Shown here piece after piece: positions 40,776 to 49,857 of a stretch of DNA of 64,000 nt. Position 1 is the first letter of the stretch. The number at the start of each line of letters is the position of its first letter. Under the pieces are notes generated by a model. It searched no databases and was not told where the DNA came from. It saw nothing but the letters and a program-made list of their open reading frames with translations. Position numbers and translations under genes: made by a program. The stretch is from assembly GCA_973895155.1 (NCBI GenBank), contig OZ316899.1, forward strand, positions 11,470,001 to 11,534,000, given 5' to 3'. The DNA comes from Marsupella aquatica (lineage: Eukaryota > Marchantiophyta).

Positions 40776-42395
40776 TTCTTTTATTAGTATAACCACGAAA
40801 GACCCCATGGCAGGGGGATATAGCCCACAGCACCAAAAAAACCAGAAACAGCCACATCCAATATGAAGGACAGCCAGTGACGCAGATTGTGTTTGCCCCA
40901 AATCAACAGTGGGGGCCAACAGCAAGCCAAGCATATCATGCATGCCCAGAATTTAGGGGGCCAATATCTATCAAGGCAAACTAACTAGCTATACACAGCT
41001 CTCCTGTACCCGAGCCCTCCAAGGGCCAATACAGAGCAAGGCAAACTAACCGCTATGCACTGCACACAAATGCCCGAGCCATCTGCCAGAAACCAAGGCG
41101 ACAATATACTTCATCCCTGAGATCCAAAAAGACCTCAGCCAGACGTGATCCAAACCTGATGACTACGCAGCCACACCACTCTCTCCTGATTAATAAGCTC
41201 TTTAACATGCATCATTCTTGTGCGCCGCCTGCCTAGGGGCAAGCTCAAGCCCACCGCAGTAACATGATCGGTTGCCTCCGATAATAGGAATCTAAGATCA
41301 AATTTCCTGCAGCCATTCGCCTGAAACTCATGTACATTCCGTCCTAACCACAATGACCAGAGGATCTGGTAAAAAATGAATAGATTTGCAACTGTTCTGT
41401 GTTCTCTACCTAGTATTAGATCCATCATGGATAACATCCTACTCGAGTAATCAGGAAAGGTGCCTTGGAAGCACCTAGCACTTAATGCCCAACATTTGCG
41501 GGCATGCACACACTGGGAAAAGAGGTGGGGCATGGTTTCAGTGACACCGCTACACAGCTTGCAAAATCCATCTCCCTTGCCTATGCGGGCTGCTCGGATT
41601 CCTGTAAATAATCCAGAGGGTAGGACTCTCCAGACAAAAGTTTTTGCCCGTGAGGATAGATCGGATCTCCACAGCCCAATCCAGGTCGCCTTCCATTCAC
41701 CTGCCAATTTTGTGCTGCCCCAAGTGCAATTCAGACTAAGAAAATCCTCCACAGTAGGGCTAAGTAGAGAGTAAGCCCGCCTGTTGGTAATTTGAAAGGC
41801 ATTCATAGGGGCCGGATGATCCGCCCATCGCCAACATCGAGCTCCAGTGACATAGTGCATACAACATCCATCAATCTCTGTAACCTTCTCTAGAAACTCC
41901 CTGCAACAGCCTCGCTCACGTGTAGAGAACCCTCTAATGTGTGCCAGTTGTGCAACCAAATCACGCCACGTTTGCAACTCAACTGACCAAAGATCTTGGA
42001 TACTGCGTATGCCCAAGCGTCCACAGAGCATTGTTACCGCCATAAAATCCGCATTAGGCCACGACTGAAAGCCCTCAAGGCAGCGTAGTGTATCCATTAC
42101 ATTCCACCTGCCAGGCATTAAACCATTGGGGAAAAGATCAGATGAGGTCTTAATTGCATCCAAGCTTTCCATAATCCTCCAGTATATGTAAGGCCATTAA
42201 ATGATCGTGGAAAGCAAAGCAACATTTTATCCCTGAAAGAATACTTATTCCTCCTGATCCACTTAAAATTCATCCAGCTAACCAATTTCAGATTTTCTGC
42301 AAAGAGGCAGGCCCATTCCGTGCCAGGGGAGTCCAGTGCTCCCGTAAACCATTTAGAGAGAAGAGCGTCCGAGTGGCAACGAAAGTCTTTCAGCC
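40776..42395 (-). mobile_element. LINE fragment inserted in gag of element B
   Basis: LINE coding sequence interrupts gag between its N-terminal piece (42396-42581) and the capsid end. A short T-rich run at 40772-40782 would be the remnant tail. I found no clear target-site duplication. The capsid middle expected between the two gag pieces is missing, so insertion went with a deletion, or the 5' junction was rearranged. Edges are accurate to about 20 bases. Confidence 0.7.
41135..42172 (-). pseudogene. LINE ORF2 C-terminal region (second LINE)
   Basis: The 345-codon frame has the plant LINE tail: LRCLEGFQSWPNADFMAV, RSDLSSRAKTFVWRVLPS, then CKLCSGVTETMPHLFSQC (zinc-binding) and LWSLWLGRN. 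Upstream LINE sequence continues in another frame to about 42390 (LSKWFTGALDSPGTEW, LKLVSWMNFKWIRR). It is the same family type as 14730-15590 but clearly diverged. RT core and endonuclease are absent. Confidence 0.85.
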
Positions 42396-42581
42396 CCAGG
42401 ACTCACTTCTCCTTACCGACTCTTCTTCTGGTATGTCTTCTTCGACGCCACTTTCAGTTACGGAGTGACTAGCTCTTTCTGCCCCTCTTAGTCGCTGTGT
42501 ATCATGCCACCCGGCGAGTAGCTGCAGACGAGCTCTCTCCCGTTGAATCGCTCTTTCCTCCCTTGGCGTAGTTTCAGTCAT
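42396..42581 (-). pseudogene. gag: gag N-terminal piece of element B
   Basis: The ATG at 42581 (MTETTPREERAIQRERARLQ) lies 46 bases after the PBS, the expected gag start. The open part ends where LINE sequence begins. It does not resemble the MPxTRSxxAYL start of gag in A and C. Confidence 0.6.
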
Positions 42582-42626
42582 TACCTACGCTTCCTCCCTA
42601 ACTTCATATCTCACGGCTTAAGAAAT

Positions 42627-42646
42627 GCCCCCTCCATCTAGCGCCA
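42627..42646 (-). promoter_or_regulatory. Primer-binding site of element B
   Basis: TGGCGCTAGATGGAGGGGGC on the minus strand starts four bases after the LTR end (42651). It is identical to the motif of element A. Confidence 0.7.
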
Positions 42647-43240
42647 AAAATGTGGTGCATCCCATGGCTTCCTAAACCCAAGAAACCCCTCTGCACAAGC
42701 CGATTCCTGCAGGTTTCACTCTTGGCGAGGCCAATTTCGTGGCTTAGCGGCATGGGACGTTGCTAACTTCCTTCTACTACTATTACTATTAACATTTTAC
42801 TCACATATACTGGACAGATCCTTCATCGGGTCATGAGATACATAGCCGGCCTATTCTAGGCCTTCCCTTGTCCTCCTCTCTTGGTTTTCCTTTAGGTATG
42901 TTTGGATTCCGCCGACGGAATGATCCCCAACTGGCTTGGGTAAGCCGCTAAGACCTCTCTCAGCTCGACACATCCAACTCTTACTACCTTGCTTACTCCC
43001 TTCTTGGTTGATGTGGGCAATCTTCAAACAGGTTAATGCGACACACAAATAGCAAAATGACTCCTTCTGACTGCGTTATACCATGCACTTGCCATACAAA
43101 TAGTACTTCTCATATACAAGATCTGCGAACTAAGCTGTGAGGCCAACTCTATTCATCTCTTAGGTATGAGGAAACATGACTATACACAAGGGTCACAGTA
43201 TAACTAACCGAGAGCTTCTTTCACTACTTGATCCCAGCCA

Positions 43241-43260
43241 TGCTGGTGCACTAAAAACTT
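43241..43260 (-). promoter_or_regulatory. Conserved LTR core motif of element B
   Basis: AAGTTTTTAGTGCACCAGCA on the minus strand lies about 300 bases after the ORFX stop and is repeated in the 3' LTR (near 30025-30044) and the B-type LTR at 17251. It corresponds in position and sequence to ATTTAGTGCACC in LTRs C and D. Confidence 0.45.
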
Positions 43261-43556
43261 GCTAAGGAAGAAGGCCCTGAACTCCCTGCTGCCCAGGTAC
43301 TTATCTTGGCAATGGATCCGCCTAATTCCTTGCAGCGTAAGCCTAATCTACCTAACTATAATCTACCTATGTACAGCGAGGCAGGAGCACAAGTGTTGCT
43401 CTCACCAGTGGATCCGCAGTCCCACTAAGCTAAGTGTTAGGGCCGCCTCTTGGTCCTGATCCTAATTCTAAACTTGGAGATCTGAGCCCGCCCTGCCCAC
43501 TCACGCCTACTCCCTCCACGTCCGCCCTCCTTAAAAGGAGCGGCCCTTCACCACCG

Positions 43557-46165
43557 TCATGGCAGCGGTGTCTGGTCCTCAATGGACGCCCCCAACACTT
43601 CCTCCGCAGCCACTACCATAGGTCCGTCCTCTGACAAATTACCTGCTCCGGACCGAGTCAACTCTCCATCTGCCTGACTGGGTCCACCCTCGGCTTTGGC
43701 CTCAGTATTGGCCACGGTCTCTAATACGGCTACGGCCTCCCCTACATGCTCTAGTGGTGGATCCAGTACCCTGGCTTCATCACCGAGTATCCTGGCCTCG
43801 GCTTTGCCATCCCCGCCTTCTAGGGCAGTTGGATCCTCTGCCGTGACCCTGCCTGAGGTTGGTGCTGGGTTTACCTCCTTGGTCACGATGGCTTGAGGAG
43901 CCGTATTACTCCCTGACCCAGAAGGTTTCCGCTTCTTCTTCTTCCTTGGTTCGGCAGCTAGCCCCTTCCCCTTGGCACTTACCTCCGGCACCGGTGCAAG
44001 TATCTCGGCTTGTCCTTCGGCCAGTACTACTCCTGGCAACTTGGTTGCCCCTATTGGAGTTGGACTTGAGGAAGCTAAGCACTTAAATACTGCGGCCTGT
44101 TTCTTTAGCCGCTGCATTTGGTTGTCGGCTCGCCGCTGTAAGTTCTCCATCTTTCGCGTGCTTTCCTCCAACTCCTCCCGCAATTCATCCAGGTCCTTGC
44201 GCGCCTCCTCCTGCTCCTTCTGGGCTTCCTCCAACTCTCTCTGGGCTTCCTCCAACTCTCTCTGGGCTTCCTCAAGCTTCTTTTTTAAGGTAGCCCTCTT
44301 TTCCTGGGTTGCTCTTAGCTCCTTGTCGAGCTCTGTTACGACCTCAAACTCCATTTTATTCATCTTGGCATAAGTTTGGTCAAGCTTGTCATCTTTCTCA
44401 TGGAGGTCGGCCTTGAAGCTGGCCGTCATGGATGCGAGCTCCTATCGTAGCACAATTATTGCCTGATAGGATTTTCCTAACTCGGCTTCCTTCTGCTCAA
44501 GGGCTCCGCGGATATCCTCGAGCTTCCCCTTCAACGCCCTCTCCCTTCTCTGGGTTTCCGCCATGGCCCGGTTGTTGGCTGCTATGTGGGCCTCCTTTGC
44601 ATCCCTTAGCTCTTGCTTCCACTTCTCCCTCTCCTTGATCGCATCGGCCAACTCTCCTTGGGTCCGAGTTAGTTTATCCTTGATAATCTGATTATCAGAC
44701 TGCCCGGTATCCAATTGCCCCTGCATGATGTTGAGCTCATGCCGCTTAATCCGCAGCTTGTCTTGGGCTTTCTTGGCCGCCTTTAGGTCTTCTACCTCGG
44801 CTTCCCTTGCCCTAAGCCGATGGATGACCTCGTCCTTCTTGCTTCTCTCCAAAGCCACCGCTTCTTCTAATCGGCGCTTCTCCAACATTTCCCTCTGAAA
44901 AAGGGTCCCTGCTGCAACTCCTCCCCAAAGATGCTGAGCGCAAGTTCTCCACACATCTCCCCATACTCCATGGCTTGTTCTTTAGCATAGGCGGAGTGAG
45001 TAGAAGTCATCCACCACAGCCTTTGTTCCCAAGCCGCCTTGCAAATTTCTTCTATCGTGGCTGGAGGGCTGCTTTGTTTTTCTGCAAGCCGCCTGATGTC
45101 CTCTGGCCATTCTCCTCTTGGTAAATCTTTCTCCCTAGCCAGGGCTGCCCCTTCTTCCTCCCTGAGTCATTGCTAAAATTCCTGTGCCGTCTGTTTTATG
45201 CCGTCAAAGCTCGGGGGAGCGACATCTGGTGGGGGAGACTCGGGGCTGCTATGCTGGGTCGGGTCCCCTTGAACTACTCTTGGAAGCGTGGGGATGAACC
45301 TGCCACAGGTCCTTATTCCTGGAACATGATGGTCCAACCCGTAGCCAGAGTCATCATTGTCGTAGCCGTCTACCCCCTTCTCCTCGGCTTGGACTACCGG
45401 CTCCCCCTGCTGCTCTCCTGGTCTTGCCGTGAACAGGGCCTCACAGATCACGGGTCCTGGTTCCTCCGGCTTCCACGTTGATCTCTTCTTCTCCCTGTCG
45501 TGACCAGGAGCTTTGGGCTGCTTTTCCTCAGCTTCAGGACTTGAAGCTCCTACATACATTTGGACTCCCGGCTCGTGTTCCGGCCTCCTTCTCTCCTTGA
45601 CCCTGGTAAACGGGTTTTCCCTGGTAAGTTGGCTAAGGCCAACTTTGGGAGCAGTATTCTGTACCGGTCCCATTGCCGTTGCCGTTCTCCTTTCCTTCTC
45701 CAGCAATTTCAGCAGATTCTGCATGCCTGGTTGCTGCATCGGCAAGTCCTCCTTCCTCGGCCTAAACACCCGCTCAATTGTAGGACTGTCAGGCTGGGTC
45801 AGTTTCTCTTTTGCCGGCCTTGGTTTTGGAACCTCCTCTGGTGCTCTTGCCTACAGGGGAAGTACCGGGGCAAATATCTGACTTCCGGCATACCAGCACA
45901 ACAACGACATATGATAGCCAAGCCGGGACACGCTTCCCATGCCGATCACCAGCTGTTCCTCCTTCAAGATCTTCTTTAGTTGGGTGAGGAGGTACCCATT
46001 GTAGTCCCCTCTTGGGTCTGGCCTCTCCGCCAGATAGACCTGTGCCTTGCCAATCTCTGCCCTTGGCAAGTTGCAATGCATGGTCACCCGCAAGAAATCG
46101 ATCATTTCTCCTATGTGCGGGTTTGTGCAGGTGTTTCGGAAGAAGCCATTCTTTGTTGATGGCCC
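43557..46165 (-). pseudogene. ORFX in the 5' LTR of element B
   Basis: The start of the conserved domain is missing. It picks up at 46165 in the HIGEMI region and VTMHCNLPRAEIGKAQVYL, then DYNGYLLTQLKKILKEEQ, as in the 10572 copy. The linker (45769-45173) contains LPMQQPGMQNLLKLLEKERR and ENPFTRVKERRRPEHE. Coiled coil runs 44954-43900, with an in-frame TAG near 44443, then KKKKRKP and an acidic tail to 43557. One seven-residue unit (EEAQREL) is present twice, against once in the 3' LTR copy. Frameshifts near 45900-46100 also break it. Confidence 0.75.
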
Positions 46166-46325
46166 CCGACGTCCTTACTTTCGGCCTCGGCTCGGTTTCT
46201 ATAGTCACCCTTAATTGTTTATATTTTCCCTATTTTTGTTACTATACTAAGGTGTTTCCTAGGGTACACTCCTGATTTTACTATTTAAACTGGCCTAATG
46301 ATTCCTGGCTAGGCATCACAACAGG

Positions 46326-46792
46326 TAAGCTTTGAAATTGGGAAGAGCGTCTGGTTGCAGTTGAGACCAGAGCAATACCACGGGAACATAAGTAGGAAGC
46401 TGGCTCCCAGATATGCGGGGCCCTATCGCATCATACGATGGGCCCACAAGGATAATCCGGTTTCGGTGGTGTTGGAGACACCCAAGGAAATGGGCGTGGG
46501 CAAAAGCTACCATGTCAGCCGGCTCAAGAATTTTGTCAAAGACGATGATCCCAACCGGGATCAGGCCTTGCGTCCGGATGCCATGCTGGTGGAGGACGCG
46601 GAGGAGTTTGAGGTGGAGGCAATTCTGGGCCACCGTTACAAACGCAAGTTGGGAAGGCAAATCTTAGAGTATTTGGTGAAGTGGGCTGGCTATGATCAGG
46701 TTGAGAGTACTTGGGAACCGGAGGAAAATTTGGGTAATGCCTCAGAGATCCTTGGAAGCTATCATAAGCGAAGCGGCCTACCGCCGTTGTGA
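46326..46792 (+). pseudogene. pol: Chromovirus integrase C-terminus with chromodomain
   Basis: This is the continuation of the frame cut at 29434. The integrase C-terminal region (LAPRYAGPYRIIRWAHKDNP, YHVSRLKNF) is followed by a chromodomain (FEVEAILGHRYKRKLGRQIL, then YLVKWAGYDQVESTWEPEENL). In chromoviruses this domain reads histone marks such as H3K9 methylation and steers integration into heterochromatin. It stops at 46790-46792, about 190 bases before the 3' LTR. Confidence 0.93.
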
Positions 46793-46984
46793 ACTGGTAC
46801 ATGCAGCTGTAGCTACCTTTGTGAGTTGTATCCTAGTTTCACTCCTCTCGGTCTCTTAAGGATAAAGTTGGATCGCGTTGGTGCTAGAGGTTGTTGGGCG
46901 GCTGATTTTCTTTTTGCGAGTGGAAGTTGATGGTGCCCGCCTTACATCTATGGGCGGGCTGGTCCGAACCAAAGGGGAGGACAA

Positions 46985-47979
46985 TGGGTCCGACGAGTTT
47001 GGAGTTAGCTTACCCGTTTGGACTGGTATCCTACTTGGATAAGTGGGATAGGTCCGGGGGTGGCAGGTCTCCAGAAGCATATACGAGGGGAGTGGTGTCT
47101 CCCTGGGGGCTAAGGCCAAGCCGAAGTCGTGAGCCGCAGCGGTCGCGCCACTAAGGGAAACCGCCAAACGGAAATGGCGATATCTTCCTAACGGGAAGTC
47201 CGTTGGAGGAATTCTTGGGTGCGTTGGAAAGCTCTTGAGAAGGGCTACGCCTCCTGAGCTCAGATGGGTCCCGGGGCGCCATGGGTTCTCGTGGTTTGCG
47301 GGTGTTAGCTTGCCCACTTGCCAAATCCTGCCGAACAGCAGCCAAGCCGCGTTCAGCCTCCCAAGGGAGCTTGCGTTGGGGAGGTAAGGCCAAGTAGGTA
47401 TGGAGGCTGAGTCCCAAGGATGCTCGGTCCCTAGACCATTAGTGGGGCGAACCGGGAGCGGTTGTTAGAGTCGGGGCCGTTCTGGTCCCGGCGTGTTGAG
47501 ACAAGCTTGGGACAAGCTTTAGGTCAAGCTATGCTAATTGGACCATGAGCATGTCCTCAGGTCAGGGCGGTCAGTTGGTGATGGATAGGTACAAGGGGGA
47601 ACCCGGGCCGCGCCCAAGGAAGGAGCTGTCCTGGACGGACAGTGGACGTGGGTTCTGGTTCCGGCTTATGGCATCAGGAGGACCTATCGCTGACCTATTT
47701 ACCAACGTCTATTGAGCTTGAGTTAGGATGCTAGACTTGGCGAGTTCTAGATCTGGAGGGGTTACTTACCAAGGTGCTTGGTTGCTTGTGCACACAATGA
47801 GGACCGTTGAGTAGCGGTCGTGTAGGTGAGCAAGTGCGGCTTTGTATGGGAGGGGCCGGAGGTGGTGCTAGAGGCACTTGGATGCTTGCTCGAGGTATTC
47901 CGTGGAGGCGTTCGGGCACCAAGGGCACTTAGGCGCAAGTGCTGGGATTGGTGAGGGCTATGGGTGGCTAGGTCCACCA
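46985..47979 (+). repeat. 3' LTR of the chromovirus
   Basis: It follows a purine-rich tract (AAAGGGGAGGAC, 46971-46982) that fits a polypurine tract. It begins TGGGTCCGACG and ends GGTGGCTAGGTCCACCA. From 47051 on it matches 18488-19391. With the 5' LTR it brackets 29.5 kb, most of it later insertions. Confidence 0.75.
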
Positions 47980-48046
47980 CTACCAGCCACCCCATGCAAA
48001 CCCAACCCCCTCTACCATCATATTTCAAGGGTCGGACATCAGCACT

Positions 48047-48832
48047 TTGACTCCTGTGCAAGCTAGGGTCTGTCCTTGCCCAAACCCGAGTGGGCATAAT
48101 CTAGACGGGAATCTAGAGTACCCGGAACTCTTTGCACCGAGCACGCTTTTGAAAGGGTTGCTGGGAGACTTCTCCCAACAAATTGCGCGGGATACCGGGG
48201 AGTACATGGCACGGAAGGTGGCCTACTTCTTCAACCAGGAATTGGTTGCAGCAGTGCGAGCAGGGCATGGATAGGCTGAGGGCATGCAGAGGATAGAGCG
48301 ATATCGGGTTGAGTCTACCCACCTGAAAGACAAAGTTTCAGCCCAAGAGACCAAACTCCAACTGCTTTGACCTCAGATAGCGGCCATAGAAGATCAGGTG
48401 GCCAAACCTAGGGCCCGAGCAGCCTTGGCAAAAGAGGCCGGAGTTGGGAAGGATGTTGAGATCGCACGACTCCAAACTCAGATTGACGGTATGAAGGGAC
48501 AAGCCATCATCTGGCAAAAGGATGTGGAGGAGGCCGATGCCCGGGCCCAAGAAGACGCAGCCAAGATAGACGCCCTGAAGGCGGAAGTGGCACGGCTTCA
48601 AGGAGAAGCCACAAAGCAGGCCCAATTGGTGGACAAGCTGACAAGCAACGCCCAGCAATTGGAAGAGGCATGCCAGGAAGCCGCTAAGGAGATGGACGTG
48701 ACAAAGCAAGAGAATGAATCTCTGCTGGACCAGGTCCAGCTACTCAAACAGGACGCCAACCGGCTTGGGAGGCAGCGGGATGGCCGCTCCAAATCCAACT
48801 CAGGCAGGTCTGGCAAGCGTGCCAGACATTAG
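48047..48832 (+). pseudogene. ORFX C-terminal half in the LTR of element C
   Basis: The sequence aligns closely with solo LTR D: VCPCPNPSGHN, LKGLLGDFSQQIARDTGEYM, then coiled coil (VARLQGEATKQAQLVDKLTS, SNAQQLEEACQEAAKEMDVT) and tail SGRSGKRARH. There is an in-frame TAG at 48272-48274 and a TGA near 48368. The conserved domain upstream is lost. The stop at 48830-48832 is 213 bases before the LTR core promoter. Confidence 0.78.
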
Positions 48833-49044
48833 CGGCGGAGTAGGTTTAGGATAGAGTTAGAAGTAGGGTAATCAGACGATAAGGACAAGCGCCAAAACTA
48901 GTTAGCAGCACTGTCCTATCCAACCGACCTTCATAGTTAGAATCTTAGAATAAGACACGTTGTTTTATGGCCTGATAGTTAGCAGGGTTTAGAATCTTGG
49001 ATAACATATGGATTCAAGCACGCGGCCGCTCCAAGCCCCGACTC

Positions 49045-49060
49045 TTAGTATTTAGTGCAC
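49045..49060 (+). promoter_or_regulatory. TATA-like core of LTR C
   Basis: TTAGTATTTAGTGCAC is followed by CCCCCCGGTAGAGGCAAGG, the same arrangement as in solo LTR D and the solo LTR at 36402. Confidence 0.55.
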
Positions 49061-49741
49061 CCCCCGGTAGAGGCAAGGTGGTTTTAGTTTCAAAACCGGG
49101 CATCCGTAGTATGTGCGGGGAGTCCCGGCCTTTGTGAGTAAAAGAGTACCAAGGAGGGAGGGTACAACTAAGCTTGCTGGGCGAGTGCGGAACCGGGCTT
49201 TGTTGTAGTGTATGTCTCTCTGCCGTTGGGCCTGTTCACTCAAGAGATGTTGAGTCAACCGTGTGTATGTGTATGACGAGTTTTGAAGTAAAGTCTTTTC
49301 CCACCATTTCCTTTGTGTAAACCAAGATTGAATGCTTGTGAGTTCAGTTGCATGTATGAATCTCGTATATGGGTAGAGAATGTTTGGCCAAACGCATTAC
49401 CCAAGCCGCGCACGAGGCGTTGGCTACGGATAGTGGTTGCGAGCCCGGTTTGGATACCTGTATCATCGGATTCGGATTGGAGGCGGACAGCACGAAGGCT
49501 TAGAAGCCCTTAAGCCGGGGTTGATCTTGCCATTGACTTAAGGTACGTTCCGGCGGTAGAACACAAGCTATACCCATGACATTTCTGTAAGTAGGATTAG
49601 GCGCACTTAGCGCTAGATTACGGGAGTAAGGTTTAGTTTGCACATCCCTCCTTGCCCGAACCCTCAAAACTAATGAAGATAATGCCCTAAGCCAAAATCC
49701 GTGTAAGGACAAAGCTTACGGTGTGACATAGCCTTTGTTTT

Positions 49742-49761
49742 TGGCACTAGATGGAGGGGCC
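49742..49761 (+). promoter_or_regulatory. Primer-binding site of element C
   Basis: TGGCACTAGATGGAGGGGCC differs from the A and B motif by one transition within the first 16 bases and lies 13 bases after the LTR end. Confidence 0.65.
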
Positions 49762-49857
49762 ATTCTAAGTATAGTAGAATGGAGATATGTGCCTATGTAC
49801 ATGATCACGAGACCTAGGGCCCCAGATAGTTGCTAACCATTACATTTATAAGAGTAG

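Larger units (their letters stand above)
29435..46320 (-). mobile_element. Ty3/gypsy element B, 16.9 kb, inserted in the chromovirus integrase gene
   Basis: The element runs from the 5' LTR (46320-42651) through PBS, gag, protease, RT, RNase H and integrase to a truncated 3' LTR (32548-29435), all on the minus strand. It splits one chromovirus reading frame (..KHRRQ at 29434, then VSFEIG at 46326). Flanking pentamers are ccaag (29430-29434) and acagg (46321-46325), a TSD decayed at two positions or slightly misplaced. A solo LTR (36402-38868) and a LINE fragment (40776-42395) are nested in it. Confidence 0.85.
42651..46320 (-). repeat. 5' LTR of element B, 3.67 kb, carrying ORFX
   Basis: The outer end reads TGTGATGCCTAGCC (46320), the inner end GGGATGCACCACA (42651), followed by the PBS. 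The inner 3.1 kb is repeated as the 3' LTR at 29435-32548 on the other side of gag-pol. It contains ORFX (43557-46165) and the core motif at 43241-43260. This pair shows directly that ORFX is duplicated with the LTR. Confidence 0.88.
47980..49728 (+). repeat. 5' LTR of element C (start missing)
   Basis: The inner end reads CGGTGTGACA (49728) and is followed 13 bases later by a PBS. It carries the C-terminal half of ORFX, the TTAGTATTTAGTGCACC core and the GGTAGAGGCAAGG block shared with solo LTR D. The first ~2 kb expected from D is absent. It abuts the chromovirus 3' LTR near 47980-48030. Confidence 0.78.

Noticed and set aside
40657-40943. Plus- and minus-strand frames near the LINE/gag junction resembling a signal peptide (MWLFLVFLVLW)
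   Set aside because: The N-terminal part comes from LINE 3' untranslated sequence fused to gag by the insertion; it is not a secreted protein.
46321-46325. Claim of a perfect TSD for element B
   Set aside because: The flanks are ccaag and acagg, matching at three of five positions; the insertion is instead supported by the chromovirus reading frame that continues across it.
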